Origin: an uncultured Flavobacteriaceae bacterium
GTDB lineage: Bacteria; Bacteroidota; Bacteroidia; Flavobacteriales; Flavobacteriaceae
Length of the DNA stretch: 64,000 nt
Assembly: GCA_947494325.1 (NCBI GenBank)
Contig: CANLUS010000001.1
Span: forward strand, 310,001-374,000
Direction of reading: 5' to 3'
Positions 36,812 to 44,669 of this stretch are shown here, piece after piece (position 1 is the first letter of the stretch; every line of letters begins with the position of its first letter). The position numbers were made by a program, and so were the translations under genes. A model generated the notes under the pieces. It had not been told where the DNA came from, made no database searches, and saw only the letters and a list, made by a program, of their open reading frames with translations.

Positions 36812-37678
36812 TTAATTAAAGATTGGAGTTACTTTGAAACCTTTCTTTTTTAATAGGTTAATTACTCCTTGTTTCCCTGCTAAATGTCCTGCTCCAACAG
36901 CGTAAAAAACAGCATCTTTTTTCGAATACGCTTCAATTTTACCGATCCAATTATTATTTCTGTCATCTAATAATTTTTTAGTCATTTCAGGGTCTTTACC
37001 TAGATATTCATCCATGTAATCATACATTCCAGAAATGTCTTCATCCTTATAGAATTTTACCATTTTCAAATAGAGTTCTTTTGTTTTCTTAGCATCTTCA
37101 AGCATTTCAATTAGTCCATCAATTTGCTCATCATATGGTTGAGAATCAAAAATAGCAACCTGTGAAGCAAATGTTTCTAATCCTTCTATTTCTTTCTTTG
37201 ACTTTTTCGCCATTCCAATAAGGGATAGTTCATAACTGGCAGCTTTTTTGCTGACCATTGAAGTCATTATTGCCGACATTAACAAAAATGGTTTTGCCTT
37301 TTGATATGGTGCAATACCAGTAGCACTATGCTTCCTTAAGTAGTTATCTAGTAAGGTATATTCATTATCATCCATAAAGGACTTTAGTTCTTCCCCATCC
37401 TTAAGATATGAAAACTCCATCACTTCTTTCATAAAACCAGGATCTGCCATATCAATTTCTAGGGCTACTACTTCAGATGCATCAAACGCCTGTTGAACTT
37501 TTGGAGTAATTATAAAATCTTCTTGTGGAATTAAGTGAATCGTTCCAAATAGATACGAAGTTTTTATGCTGTCTCCTTCGATCTTCCATAGAAGAGAATT
37601 TTCAGTTTTCTGTGCATTCGACACAAAAACGATAAAAGAAATTATTAGTATGACGAAATATTTTATAAGTATGTTCAT
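36812..37678 (-). CDS. TraB/GumN-family exported protein
   Basis: 288 residues with a signal peptide (about 1-22, ending FVSNAQ). Conserved ends: SYLFGTIHLIPQEDF with VVALEIDM, and the C-terminal FYAVGAGHLAGKQGVINLLKKKGF. The family may contain metal-dependent peptidases (Tiki-like) but activity of bacterial members is unsettled. It is the last gene of a three-gene run with a 35-residue membrane micro-protein and a 131-residue anchored protein. Confidence 0.9.
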   Translation of the reverse strand: MNILIKYFVILIISFIVFVSNAQKTENSLLWKIEGDSIKTSYLFGTIHLIPQEDFIITPKVQQAFDASEVVALEIDMADPGFMKEVMEFSYLKDGEELKSFMDDNEYTLLDNYLRKHSATGIAPYQKAKPFLLMSAIMTSMVSKKAASYELSLIGMAKKSKKEIEGLETFASQVAIFDSQPYDEQIDGLIEMLEDAKKTKELYLKMVKFYKDEDISGMYDYMDEYLGKDPEMTKKLLDDRNNNWIGKIEAYSKKDAVFYAVGAGHLAGKQGVINLLKKKGFKVTPIFN

Positions 37679-37697
37679 TTTAATGTGTTTTTAAAAG

Positions 37698-37805
37698 TTA
37701 GTATTTGATAAATTGATATGAAATATAAATTGCTGCTCCTACGACCATTCCAATGCAAAATTTTATGAGCTGAACTTTGCGATGTTGTTGAGTGTTGTTT
37801 TCCAT
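37698..37805 (-). CDS. 35-residue single-helix membrane micro-protein
   Basis: A short frame starting MENNTQQHRKVQLIKF, then a hydrophobic helix (CIGMVVGAAIYISY) and QFIKY. Its ATG is 1 nt beyond the stop of the 131-residue gene, and it ends 19 nt before the GumN/TraB start. The basic-then-hydrophobic layout fits an inner-membrane peptide with the N-terminus inside. No homologue is known to me. Confidence 0.6.
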   Translation of the reverse strand: MENNTQQHRKVQLIKFCIGMVVGAAIYISYQFIKY

Positions 37806-37806
37806 T

Positions 37807-38202
37807 TTATTGAATTTTTCCGTTTTTAATTATGATTGTTTGATGTTGATCGTTCTTGATAAATTCCAATTCAAGTAGATCTACTTCTTGAAAATCTTTT
37901 ACCTTATCGGATAGAATATTATGGAGTCTCTTTGCTTCTTCTTCGATCGAAGAGAGCTCACATCCAACTAATTGATATTCTCCTTTTTCAGTACTTAAAC
38001 CTTCTTTTCCAAACTGAACTCCCTTCGCATAAATGATTTGATTTACCTCATCACATTGAGATGCCTCTCTAAGTACTTCTAAAATAGTGTCAGAACGATT
38101 ATTAGATTTTAAAATAGACCCTACAGAATATCCAAAGAGTAAACCTATCCCCAGAGCTAAGAAGATTATTTTCCAAAATCTTGAACTTGATGTTGACTTC
38201 AT
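37807..38202 (-). CDS. single-pass membrane protein of unknown function
   Basis: 131 residues. A basic N-terminus is followed by one transmembrane helix (about 10-30, IIFLALGIGLLFGYSVGSIL). The remainder is a small soluble domain with two Cys (CDEVNQIIYAKG, LVGCELSSIEEEAKRLH) and a charged C-terminus. I do not recognise a family. It starts the run leading to the 35-residue micro-protein and GumN/TraB genes. Confidence 0.65.
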   Translation of the reverse strand: MKSTSSSRFWKIIFLALGIGLLFGYSVGSILKSNNRSDTILEVLREASQCDEVNQIIYAKGVQFGKEGLSTEKGEYQLVGCELSSIEEEAKRLHNILSDKVKDFQEVDLLELEFIKNDQHQTIIIKNGKIQ

Positions 38203-38298
38203 TGTTATTGTTTTTAATGATTAATTTCTGAGACAAATAACCAATCAAAAACAACGACAAACAAGGAAAGGATCCCTGTTTTTAAAAAATTAGGGATG

Positions 38299-38306
38299 CA
38301 AATATA
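38299..38306 (-). promoter_or_regulatory. candidate -7 box of the anchored-protein/micro-protein/GumN operon
   Basis: CAAATATA on the plus strand is a perfect TATATTTG on the minus strand, 97 nt before the first gene. An imperfect ATCCCT/AGGGAT hairpin lies just downstream. The rest of the 222-nt gap shows nothing clear. Confidence 0.35.
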
Positions 38307-38424
38307 AATTTAATATATTGATTTTAAGTTATTTAAATATAAGATGGCAAGAATTGTGGTTTAAATTGGCACCAACCCCATATTTATAAATTTAGGGTGA
38401 AAAGCCATACTTTAAGTAACTATT

Positions 38425-40110
38425 TTAATCTAAAGAATTTAATTGCTTAATATAAAAAGACGGATTTAAACCAGTATGTTGTTTAAAATATTTTGTAAAG
38501 GAATCGGAGCTTTTATAACCCAATTCTTCGGCAATAGATTGAATTGAAAATAATCTAAATTTGGAGTCATTTTTTAATCGAAGAATCGAATAATTTATTC
38601 TTAAATCGTTGACATAGGTATTAAAGTTTTTTTGATATCTGGAATTAATAACTTTAGACAAATAGGACGTATTAGTTTTTATTTTCTTCGCGACGTTATA
38701 AGCATTACACTCCTGTTTCAAATAATATTCTTGTTCTTCAAGTTTCTGTAATCCTTCTACTATTTGAGTAACAATTTCTTCATTTACATCTGCAGTGTTC
38801 TTCTCTTCTAAATCATGATCTTTAGTGTCAATAGGACCTTTCTTTTTTGTGGAATTTGCGCTATCCAGTAATTCTTGAAATTTTAACTCATTTTTCTTTT
38901 TAAGCTTGTAAAACCTCAATAAAAAGATCAATAAGATCAAGGCAATCAAAGAAATAAAAAGCGCTGCATATTTTAAGATTCCTTGCTCTTTATTTTTCTC
39001 GTTTTCTAAATCAAATAATTCCTTTTCTTGCATTAAAACACTTACCGCTTTTGTATTTGATTGAGAATTCTTGTAGGTAAGAACATATAATTCAAAGTAC
39101 TTGTTAGCCGCTTCAAAATCACCGAGAGATTTGTAATTTTTTGCCAATAAATTATATACAACCGGACTCACTAAATTTAAGTCGTTCATCTTTGTATAAA
39201 AATCAATAATACTATGAAGTTCCGTCAAACTTTTGTCATAGTTACCCAACTCATAATAATATTTAGCAAGGTTATAAATATTGATCGAATTGGTATAATG
39301 ATTTCCTAATTTGATTCCTAGCTCTTTCCCTTTGCTTAAATTTTTAAAGGCCTCTTCATAGTTTTTGTTGTCCAAATGAATTGTGCCCAAACTACTATAA
39401 AAACCTGCGGTTGTGAAAATATCATCTGTGGTCAATACATGTTTTAATCCTTCTTCGAGATAGGCCAGTGCAGAATCTTTTTGCTTTTCCTCTAAATAAA
39501 TAGATGATAACATAATCATTCCTTTATAATAGACTTCAAAACTCTTCCTATCCAATAATTGATTTTTTTCAATGGTAGCAATGTTGTTTTTTAAAGTTTC
39601 TATTGCTTTTTGAGGTTTTTGAGATTCTTTGTAGATATAGCCCAAACCATGATTCAGGATAACTTTGGTTTGGAGATTACTAGAAGCTTCTGCATACGAT
39701 ACCCCTTCAAAAAGTACGGGCAACGCTTCATTTATTTTACCAAAATCGGCCAAATTATTTGCTTTTGTCAAATGCAATTCTGCTAAAATGCTCTCAGATA
39801 AATTATTCTTTAATGCAAAATCAATTCCGAGATCGGCATATTCTAGTGAAGATTTATACGTTCCTTTGACACGACCTGCTTTTGCCAAATACAAATAAGA
39901 GATTGCTATAGAATCATATAATTTATGCTCTTTACTATAGACCAATAATTTTTTAGCATTATCGATAGCAAGTTGAGGGTTCGCTCTTGTATTATTAACG
40001 ATAAGACTAAACAGCTCTTTCGAAGAATTTATCTGGTTTTGAGAAATAACATATGTTGTTTGCACACAAAACACAAAGGTGAGCAATGCTGTTCGTAAAA
40101 TCTTAAGCAT
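38425..40110 (-). CDS. TPR - transmembrane - AraC-type HTH regulator
   Basis: 561 residues. A signal peptide (about 1-23) precedes a periplasmic array of TPR-like helices (about 30-365). A transmembrane helix (about 377-398, AALFISLIALILLIFLLRF) leads to a cytoplasmic linker and a C-terminal AraC HTH (about 455-561; NVAKKIKTNTSYLSKVINS and QSIAEELGYKSSDSFTKYFKQHTG). It is a one-component membrane regulator. It starts 5 nt after the crotonase gene, itself 5 nt after a histidine kinase. Confidence 0.92.
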   Translation of the reverse strand: MLKILRTALLTFVFCVQTTYVISQNQINSSKELFSLIVNNTRANPQLAIDNAKKLLVYSKEHKLYDSIAISYLYLAKAGRVKGTYKSSLEYADLGIDFALKNNLSESILAELHLTKANNLADFGKINEALPVLFEGVSYAEASSNLQTKVILNHGLGYIYKESQKPQKAIETLKNNIATIEKNQLLDRKSFEVYYKGMIMLSSIYLEEKQKDSALAYLEEGLKHVLTTDDIFTTAGFYSSLGTIHLDNKNYEEAFKNLSKGKELGIKLGNHYTNSINIYNLAKYYYELGNYDKSLTELHSIIDFYTKMNDLNLVSPVVYNLLAKNYKSLGDFEAANKYFELYVLTYKNSQSNTKAVSVLMQEKELFDLENEKNKEQGILKYAALFISLIALILLIFLLRFYKLKKKNELKFQELLDSANSTKKKGPIDTKDHDLEEKNTADVNEEIVTQIVEGLQKLEEQEYYLKQECNAYNVAKKIKTNTSYLSKVINSRYQKNFNTYVNDLRINYSILRLKNDSKFRLFSIQSIAEELGYKSSDSFTKYFKQHTGLNPSFYIKQLNSLD

Positions 40111-40115
40111 ATTTT

Positions 40116-40889
40116 CTAAAAATTAGCTTTCCTCTTTTCTAAGAAAGCAGTAGTGCCCTCTATAAAGTCATCTGTTCCGAAACAGTTGCCAAATTCAGTT
40201 ACTTCAACCTCATAACCGTTAACACCATCTTTAAAATTTGCATTTACTGCTTTAATAGCGGCGGCAATCGCGTTCGGTGAGTTTCGCATGATTTTACTTG
40301 CAATTTTTTGAGCCATTGGCAATAAATCTTCCATAGAGGTCACATGATTTACAAGACCACTTAATGCAGCTTGTTCGGCTGAGATCATTCCTGCAGTCAT
40401 AATTAATTCCATTGCTCTACCTTTTCCCATTAACTGTGATAAACGTTGCGTACCTCCATATCCTGGAATCACTCCTAAACTAACTTCTGGAAGTCCCATT
40501 TTTGCATTGTCTGAAGCGATTCTAAAATGACATGCCATCGCAAGTTCAAGTCCGCCTCCAAGCGCAAAACCATTTACTGCAGCAATTACTGGGGTTGAAA
40601 GGTTTTCGATAAAATCGAACACTAGTTCTTGCCCCATTTTCGCCAATTTCGCACCTTCCTTTACATCAAAATCTGCAAACTCAGAGATATCAGCTCCGGC
40701 CACAAAAGCTTTTTCGCCACTCCCTGTTAAAATAATTACCTTAACATCTGAATCTGTATTAGCCTCTTCAAAAGCCCTATGAAGTTCATCAATGGTAGCT
40801 CTATTCAAAGCATTTAATTTCGATGGTCTATTGATTGTTATCGTTGCAATATTGTGCTCTTTTGATACTAAGATATTATGATAGCTCAT
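40116..40889 (-). CDS. enoyl-CoA hydratase/crotonase-family protein
   Basis: 257 residues, standard length. Both catalytic glutamates are present: E115 in GGGLELAMAC and E135 in GLPEVSLGVIPGYGGTQRL, with the oxyanion segment FVAGADISEF. It probably hydrates short-chain enoyl-CoA (3-hydroxybutyryl-CoA dehydratase type) in fatty acid or amino acid breakdown. It sits between a sensor kinase and a TPR-HTH regulator with 5-nt gaps. Confidence 0.94.
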   Translation of the reverse strand: MSYHNILVSKEHNIATITINRPSKLNALNRATIDELHRAFEEANTDSDVKVIILTGSGEKAFVAGADISEFADFDVKEGAKLAKMGQELVFDFIENLSTPVIAAVNGFALGGGLELAMACHFRIASDNAKMGLPEVSLGVIPGYGGTQRLSQLMGKGRAMELIMTAGMISAEQAALSGLVNHVTSMEDLLPMAQKIASKIMRNSPNAIAAAIKAVNANFKDGVNGYEVEVTEFGNCFGTDDFIEGTTAFLEKRKANF

Positions 40890-40894
40890 TAATT

Positions 40895-42346
40895 TTATTT
40901 TTTTGGAATTGTAACAGTAAATACTGTTCCTCGATTTAGTTCTGTTGTAAAAGTAATACTTCCTCCGTAAGCTTCCACAATATTTTTTATCATTGGTAAC
41001 CCTAGACCCATCCCACTCGATTTGGTTGTAAACTTAGGTTCGAATATTCTATTTTTATCTTCCTCATTAATCCCTTTACCATTATCGGCAACAGAAATAA
41101 TAACATTTCCATTCTGATTACTCACTTTTACCTCTATTTTGGGGTTCTCGACATTTGCCAAAGACTGAGTAGCATTTTTGACCAAATTAGTGACTACTCG
41201 AATTAACTGGGTTTTATCTAATTGAGCAAGAAGTATTTCTTCTTCATGAAAATAATGAATGAAGTCTTCATTAAAAATATCCAAAGCCAATTTAACCACC
41301 TCAACAACATTGAGTTCTTCTCGTTTTTGTTTTGGCATTTCGGCAAAATTAGAAAATGCAGAAGCAATAGAACTCATGGTGTCAATCTGCTGAATCAACG
41401 ATTTGCTAAATTCGTGTATCTTCTCTTTTATTTTCGGGTCGTTGACATCAAAACGTTGTTCAAAGCTCTGTACTGTTAATCGCATTGGGGTTAATGGGTT
41501 TTTAATTTCATGCGCTACTTGCTTTGCCATTTCTCGCCAAGCTTGCTCACGCTCACTCTTAGCCAGTTTTACTGCGCTTTCACCAAGTTCATCAACCATG
41601 TCATTATAAGCATTTACTAGGTTAAATATTTCTTCACTAGCATTGGTTAAAATAATTTTTTCGTTTCTCTTATCTAATCTTGTTTGGTTAATTTTATCAC
41701 TTACATTTTTAATAGATTTAGTGATATACTTTGACATGAAATAAGCAATAATACTCGCAATGAAAAGCATAAACAAGTTCATCATTCCTAATCTAAATAA
41801 AAACTCTTTCAATTCTTTTTCTTGAAACGTATTATCTTCTAAATAAGGTAAGTGTAAAATACCAATGGGTTTAAATTTATTATCATTAATGTAAGTATAA
41901 GAAGCCTGGAATTGAATGCCATTTTTCATTTCTTCATTTACAATTCGGTGTACTGCATTATCTCCAATTTGTTGTAATACCGACTCGTCAATATCATTAC
42001 TTGTTGTATCTTTGATAAAACTCGAAGAGGAACTGATTAATAACTTCCCATCTAAACCATAGATATTAATATCCAGACTATTTATTTCTGAAATATCATA
42101 AATTCTATCTTTAAATATAAGATGTAGTTGTTGAGTTTCTATAGGATAAGTCGTGCGCTGTAATTCTAGGTTAATACTCGACATAATAGCCTTTTCCTTT
42201 CTTTCTAATCTGCCTTGGTGATACTCATCAGATTGCTCTTTATACTGATAGATCGTAATAAGAGCTATCAAAATCGAAGCAATCACAACGATTAAAACCA
42301 TTGAAATGAAAATTCTTGTTCTTAAGGAAAATTTCTTGAGTTGCAT
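40895..42346 (-). CDS. NtrY-like sensor histidine kinase
   Basis: 483 residues. Two transmembrane helices (about 13-33 and 183-204) bracket a periplasmic sensor domain, followed by a HAMP-like segment (about 205-255). The HisKA phospho-acceptor is H279 in VAHEIKNPLTPMRL, the Pro-rich form seen in NtrY. The ATPase has NLVKNATQSL, DNGKGI and GMGLGLPMIKNIVE. No response regulator is adjacent; the next genes are a crotonase and a TPR-HTH regulator. Confidence 0.94.
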   Translation of the reverse strand: MQLKKFSLRTRIFISMVLIVVIASILIALITIYQYKEQSDEYHQGRLERKEKAIMSSINLELQRTTYPIETQQLHLIFKDRIYDISEINSLDINIYGLDGKLLISSSSSFIKDTTSNDIDESVLQQIGDNAVHRIVNEEMKNGIQFQASYTYINDNKFKPIGILHLPYLEDNTFQEKELKEFLFRLGMMNLFMLFIASIIAYFMSKYITKSIKNVSDKINQTRLDKRNEKIILTNASEEIFNLVNAYNDMVDELGESAVKLAKSEREQAWREMAKQVAHEIKNPLTPMRLTVQSFEQRFDVNDPKIKEKIHEFSKSLIQQIDTMSSIASAFSNFAEMPKQKREELNVVEVVKLALDIFNEDFIHYFHEEEILLAQLDKTQLIRVVTNLVKNATQSLANVENPKIEVKVSNQNGNVIISVADNGKGINEEDKNRIFEPKFTTKSSGMGLGLPMIKNIVEAYGGSITFTTELNRGTVFTVTIPKK

Positions 42347-42498
42347 TAAAAAAAGTTATGCCGTAAAGATAGCAAATATCATTCCGAAATAAGAGTGCTC
42401 TTTAGATTGGTTTGAAATCCAGATAGAGATGAATATAATGAAATTACTATTCACGCATAATAAATGTTAAATTTTATCATTATCTTTTCTGGAATATT

Positions 42499-42506
42499 TA
42501 TATTTG
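42499..42506 (+). promoter_or_regulatory. candidate -7 box of the first pheA
   Basis: A perfect TATATTTG, 35 nt before the start codon. No clear -33 TTG. The remaining 194-nt gap contains no aromatic leader peptide or terminator. Confidence 0.45.
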
Positions 42507-42540
42507 CAAATCGCTAAACAATTATACACTTTACCACACA

Positions 42541-43386
42541 ATGAATATTGCAATACAAGGCATTGAAGGCTCTTTTCACCATATGGTGGCCACAAATTAT
42601 TTTGGAGATAATATCAATTTATCTAAATGCATGTCATTTGACGAAATCCCTGACCTTTTAAGAAACAACATAGCCGACGCCTCTGTCATGGCTATAGAGA
42701 ATTCAAACAGTGGCTCTATCTTATCTAATTACGCGATGATAGATAAATTTGATTTGAATATTCAAGGTGAGGTTTATATCCCAATGATTCATAATGTTAT
42801 GGCCTTAAAAGGACAAACTTTGAAGGATATTAAGGAAGTTTGGTCGCATCCTATTGCGATACAACATTGTGAACGTTTTTTTAGACATCACCCACATATA
42901 AAAATTATTGAAGAAAAAGATACAGCTTTTGTTGCCAAACAGATCAACGAAAAAAAGCTCAAGGGAATCGCAACAATCGCGAGTAAAAAAGCTGCAGAAA
43001 TATATGGTTTACACATCCTAGAAGAACATATACAGACAGATAACCTCAACATGACGCGTTTTTTTATTTTGACAAAAAAACGAGATTTTAATATAGATGT
43101 AAGTGTACTGAATAAGGCCTCATTGAAAATTATTACAAATCATGATTTAGGAAGTCTAGCAAAGGTTCTAAATATTTGTAACGAATACGCGTTAAATTTA
43201 TCTAAAATTCAATCCATCCCAATTCAAGATGAACCTTGGAATTATTCGTTTTTCATAGACTTTACCTATGCTGATTATTTAAAATATTGTAATGCATTAA
43301 TAGCACTAGAAAAAGAAGTATCTAGTCTAAAAATATTGGGTGAATATTCTGAGAACAAACCAGATGAAAAAAAAATGACGGCTTAA
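42541..43386 (+). CDS. pheA: prephenate dehydratase paralogue 1
   Basis: 281 residues: a PDT domain (about 1-180) and an ACT regulatory domain (about 190-275). The PDT active-site segments are kept: MAIENSNSGSIL, VWSHPIAIQHC and the catalytic Thr in MTRFFIL. The ACT domain has DLGSLAKVL and the ligand-binding-like KIQSIPI. It converts prephenate to phenylpyruvate if active. It aligns without gaps to the next copy, with about two thirds of residues identical by hand count. It lies upstream of the attenuator with its own likely promoter. Confidence 0.92.
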   Translation: MNIAIQGIEGSFHHMVATNYFGDNINLSKCMSFDEIPDLLRNNIADASVMAIENSNSGSILSNYAMIDKFDLNIQGEVYIPMIHNVMALKGQTLKDIKEVWSHPIAIQHCERFFRHHPHIKIIEEKDTAFVAKQINEKKLKGIATIASKKAAEIYGLHILEEHIQTDNLNMTRFFILTKKRDFNIDVSVLNKASLKIITNHDLGSLAKVLNICNEYALNLSKIQSIPIQDEPWNYSFFIDFTYADYLKYCNALIALEKEVSSLKILGEYSENKPDEKKMTA

Positions 43387-43414
43387 GTCATTTTTCCACT
43401 AATTGTGACTTTTT
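43385..43414 (+). terminator. weak hairpin with T-run after the first pheA
   Basis: AAGTCA at 43385-43390 and TGACTT at 43406-43411 flank a 15-nt loop and run into TTTT. The 6-bp stem is short, so termination may be partial or absent. Confidence 0.35.
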
Positions 43415-43453
43415 GTAATTTTTTGTGTCCTATATGTAAAACCCCTTTATCAT

Positions 43454-43531
43454 ATGGATACACGAAAATATAGAATTCCAAGAAAAGTTCAATTTAAGAA
43501 AGCGATTATAAACCAACATCTTACGTCATGA
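43454..43531 (+). CDS. possible 25-codon micro-ORF coupled to the second pheA
   Basis: A short frame MDTRKYRIPRKVQFKKAI...LTS whose TGA overlaps the ATG of the second pheA (ATGA). It is very basic and not rich in Phe or Tyr, so it does not look like an attenuator peptide. It could couple translation or be chance. Confidence 0.25.
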   Translation: MDTRKYRIPRKVQFKKAIINQHLTS

Positions 43532-44373
43532 ATGTAGCTATTCAAGGAGTTAGAGGGTCTTTTCATCATTTGGTTGCAAATGAGTTTTTTGGAAATGACA
43601 TTGATCTTATCGAATGCATGTCGTTCAGCGAAATGCCAAAATTACTAAGAAATAGTACCGTAGATGCCGCCATCATGGCAATTGAAAACACAAATACCGG
43701 TTCTATTTTATCTAATTATTTACTTATCGACAAATATGATTTAAATATTCAAGGTGAGGTTTACTTACCCATGCAACATAACTTAATGGCATTAGACGGG
43801 CAAGAATTAAGTGATATTGAAGAGGTATGGTCACACCCTATTGCGATCAAAAACTGTGAAGGCTTTTTTAGAAAAAATCCGCACATAAAAGTAATCGAAG
43901 AAAAAGACACGGCTTTTGTCGCAAAACAAATAAATGATTTAAAAATAAAAGGAATTGCGGCAATAGCAAGTAAAACTGCCGCTAATATTTATGGTTTAAA
44001 AATTTTACAAGAATCAATTCAGGGAGCGCAATTAAATATTACTCGTTTTTTCATTCTAACTAAAAATAGAGATTTTAGTATTGATGTTAATCTGCATAAT
44101 AAAGCTTCTCTAAAATTTGTTACAAATCATAAATTAGGTAGTCTCGCCGAAATACTAAATATATGTGTTCGACACAATTTAAATCTATCTCGAATTCAAT
44201 CGATGCCTATTGTAAATGAGCCTTGGAATTACGCCTTCTATATAGATCATGATTTCAATAATTATTTAGAGTATTGTAAAGCACTATTAACCATCGAAAA
44301 GAAAGTTGACACTTTAAAGATCCTAGGAGAATATACAAAAGGAAAAGAATTCTTAGAAAAAGTAAGTACTTAA
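43528..44373 (+). CDS. pheA: prephenate dehydratase paralogue 2
   Basis: 281 residues with the same architecture as paralogue 1. Active-site segments MAIENTNTGSIL, VWSHPIAIKNC and ITRFFIL are intact; the ACT domain has KLGSLAEIL and RIQSMPI. Paralogues 1 and 2 share SNY after SGSIL/TGSIL, whereas paralogue 3 has the PNYALID form I associate with ordinary Flavobacteriaceae PheA, so 1 and 2 look like the derived pair. It is likely co-transcribed with paralogue 1 across a 141-nt gap and lies upstream of the attenuator. Confidence 0.92.
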   Translation: MNVAIQGVRGSFHHLVANEFFGNDIDLIECMSFSEMPKLLRNSTVDAAIMAIENTNTGSILSNYLLIDKYDLNIQGEVYLPMQHNLMALDGQELSDIEEVWSHPIAIKNCEGFFRKNPHIKVIEEKDTAFVAKQINDLKIKGIAAIASKTAANIYGLKILQESIQGAQLNITRFFILTKNRDFSIDVNLHNKASLKFVTNHKLGSLAEILNICVRHNLNLSRIQSMPIVNEPWNYAFYIDHDFNNYLEYCKALLTIEKKVDTLKILGEYTKGKEFLEKVST

Positions 44374-44470
44374 TTTTTATCTAATTTTCAGCGCATTACG
44401 TAAGAAATAAATAATTTAATGTGGTAAAAATTAACAATCTCACAAAAAACACTGCAATGCGTTAAAAAAA

Positions 44471-44501
44471 TTTGTTTTTTAGACTTTAATGTATAGATTT
44501 G
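44471..44501 (+). promoter_or_regulatory. near-consensus promoter of the aromatic attenuator operon
   Basis: TTTG at 44471-44474, a 19-nt spacer, then TAGATTTG at 44494-44501: both boxes match the Bacteroidota consensus at ideal spacing. Transcription would start near 44508, about 14 nt before the leader ATG. This placement excludes the upstream in-frame ATG at 44489 as the start. Confidence 0.7.
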
Positions 44502-44521
44502 TTCCTTCAAGACAGCGAAGC

Positions 44522-44605
44522 ATGAAATTATTAAACACTTGGCAAGCTTATTTTTACTTCTTTTATTTTTATAAGATGAAGCGAGGCTTTGTAGGTGTTA
44601 TGTAA
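44522..44605 (+). CDS. aromatic leader peptide (27 codons) of the pheA3 operon
   Basis: The frame starts MKLLNTWQA, then eight consecutive aromatic codons YFYFFYFY (44549-44572), then KMKRGFVGVM and TAA. A Trp codon lies three codons before the run. It is the kind of peptide used for ribosome-mediated attenuation, as in the E. coli phe leader. The ribosome would stall in the run when charged Phe- or Tyr-tRNA is short. The codons for RGFVG overlap the antiterminator segment, which fits the required geometry. Confidence 0.82.
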   Translation: MKLLNTWQAYFYFFYFYKMKRGFVGVM

Positions 44606-44639
44606 ATATAAAATCAATAATACGAATTATAAAGTCTCG
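44582..44639 (+). promoter_or_regulatory. antiterminator pairing of the aromatic attenuator
   Basis: CGAGGCTTTGTAG at 44582-44594 can pair with TTATAAAGTCTCG at 44627-44639: 13 bp including three G-U pairs, of which the first nine (one G-U) form the core. The 3' partner is the left arm of the terminator, so the two folds exclude each other. The 5' partner lies inside the leader frame just after the aromatic run. Confidence 0.72.
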
Positions 44640-44660
44640 AGAAATCGGGACTTTTTTTTT
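44631..44660 (+). terminator. attenuator terminator upstream of the third pheA
   Basis: AAAGTCTCGA at 44631-44640, a GAAA tetraloop and TCGGGACTTT at 44645-44654 form a 10-bp stem with one T-G wobble, followed by six more T. It ends 9 nt before the third pheA start, so it lies before the gene it would control. Confidence 0.88.
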
Positions 44661-44669
44661 GCACTATTT

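Noticed and set aside
42430-42472. Short frame beginning MNIMKLLF upstream of the first pheA, as a possible second leader peptide
   Set aside because: It has almost no aromatic residues, lies upstream of the -7 box at 42499, and has no terminator after it.
44489-44521. Upstream in-frame ATG extending the aromatic leader by 11 codons
   Set aside because: It lies inside the promoter (the -7 box is at 44494-44501), so it would not be transcribed.
44595-44669. Longer N-terminus for the third pheA
   Set aside because: The extension spans the terminator hairpin and T-run; ATG 44670 gives the normal PheA start.
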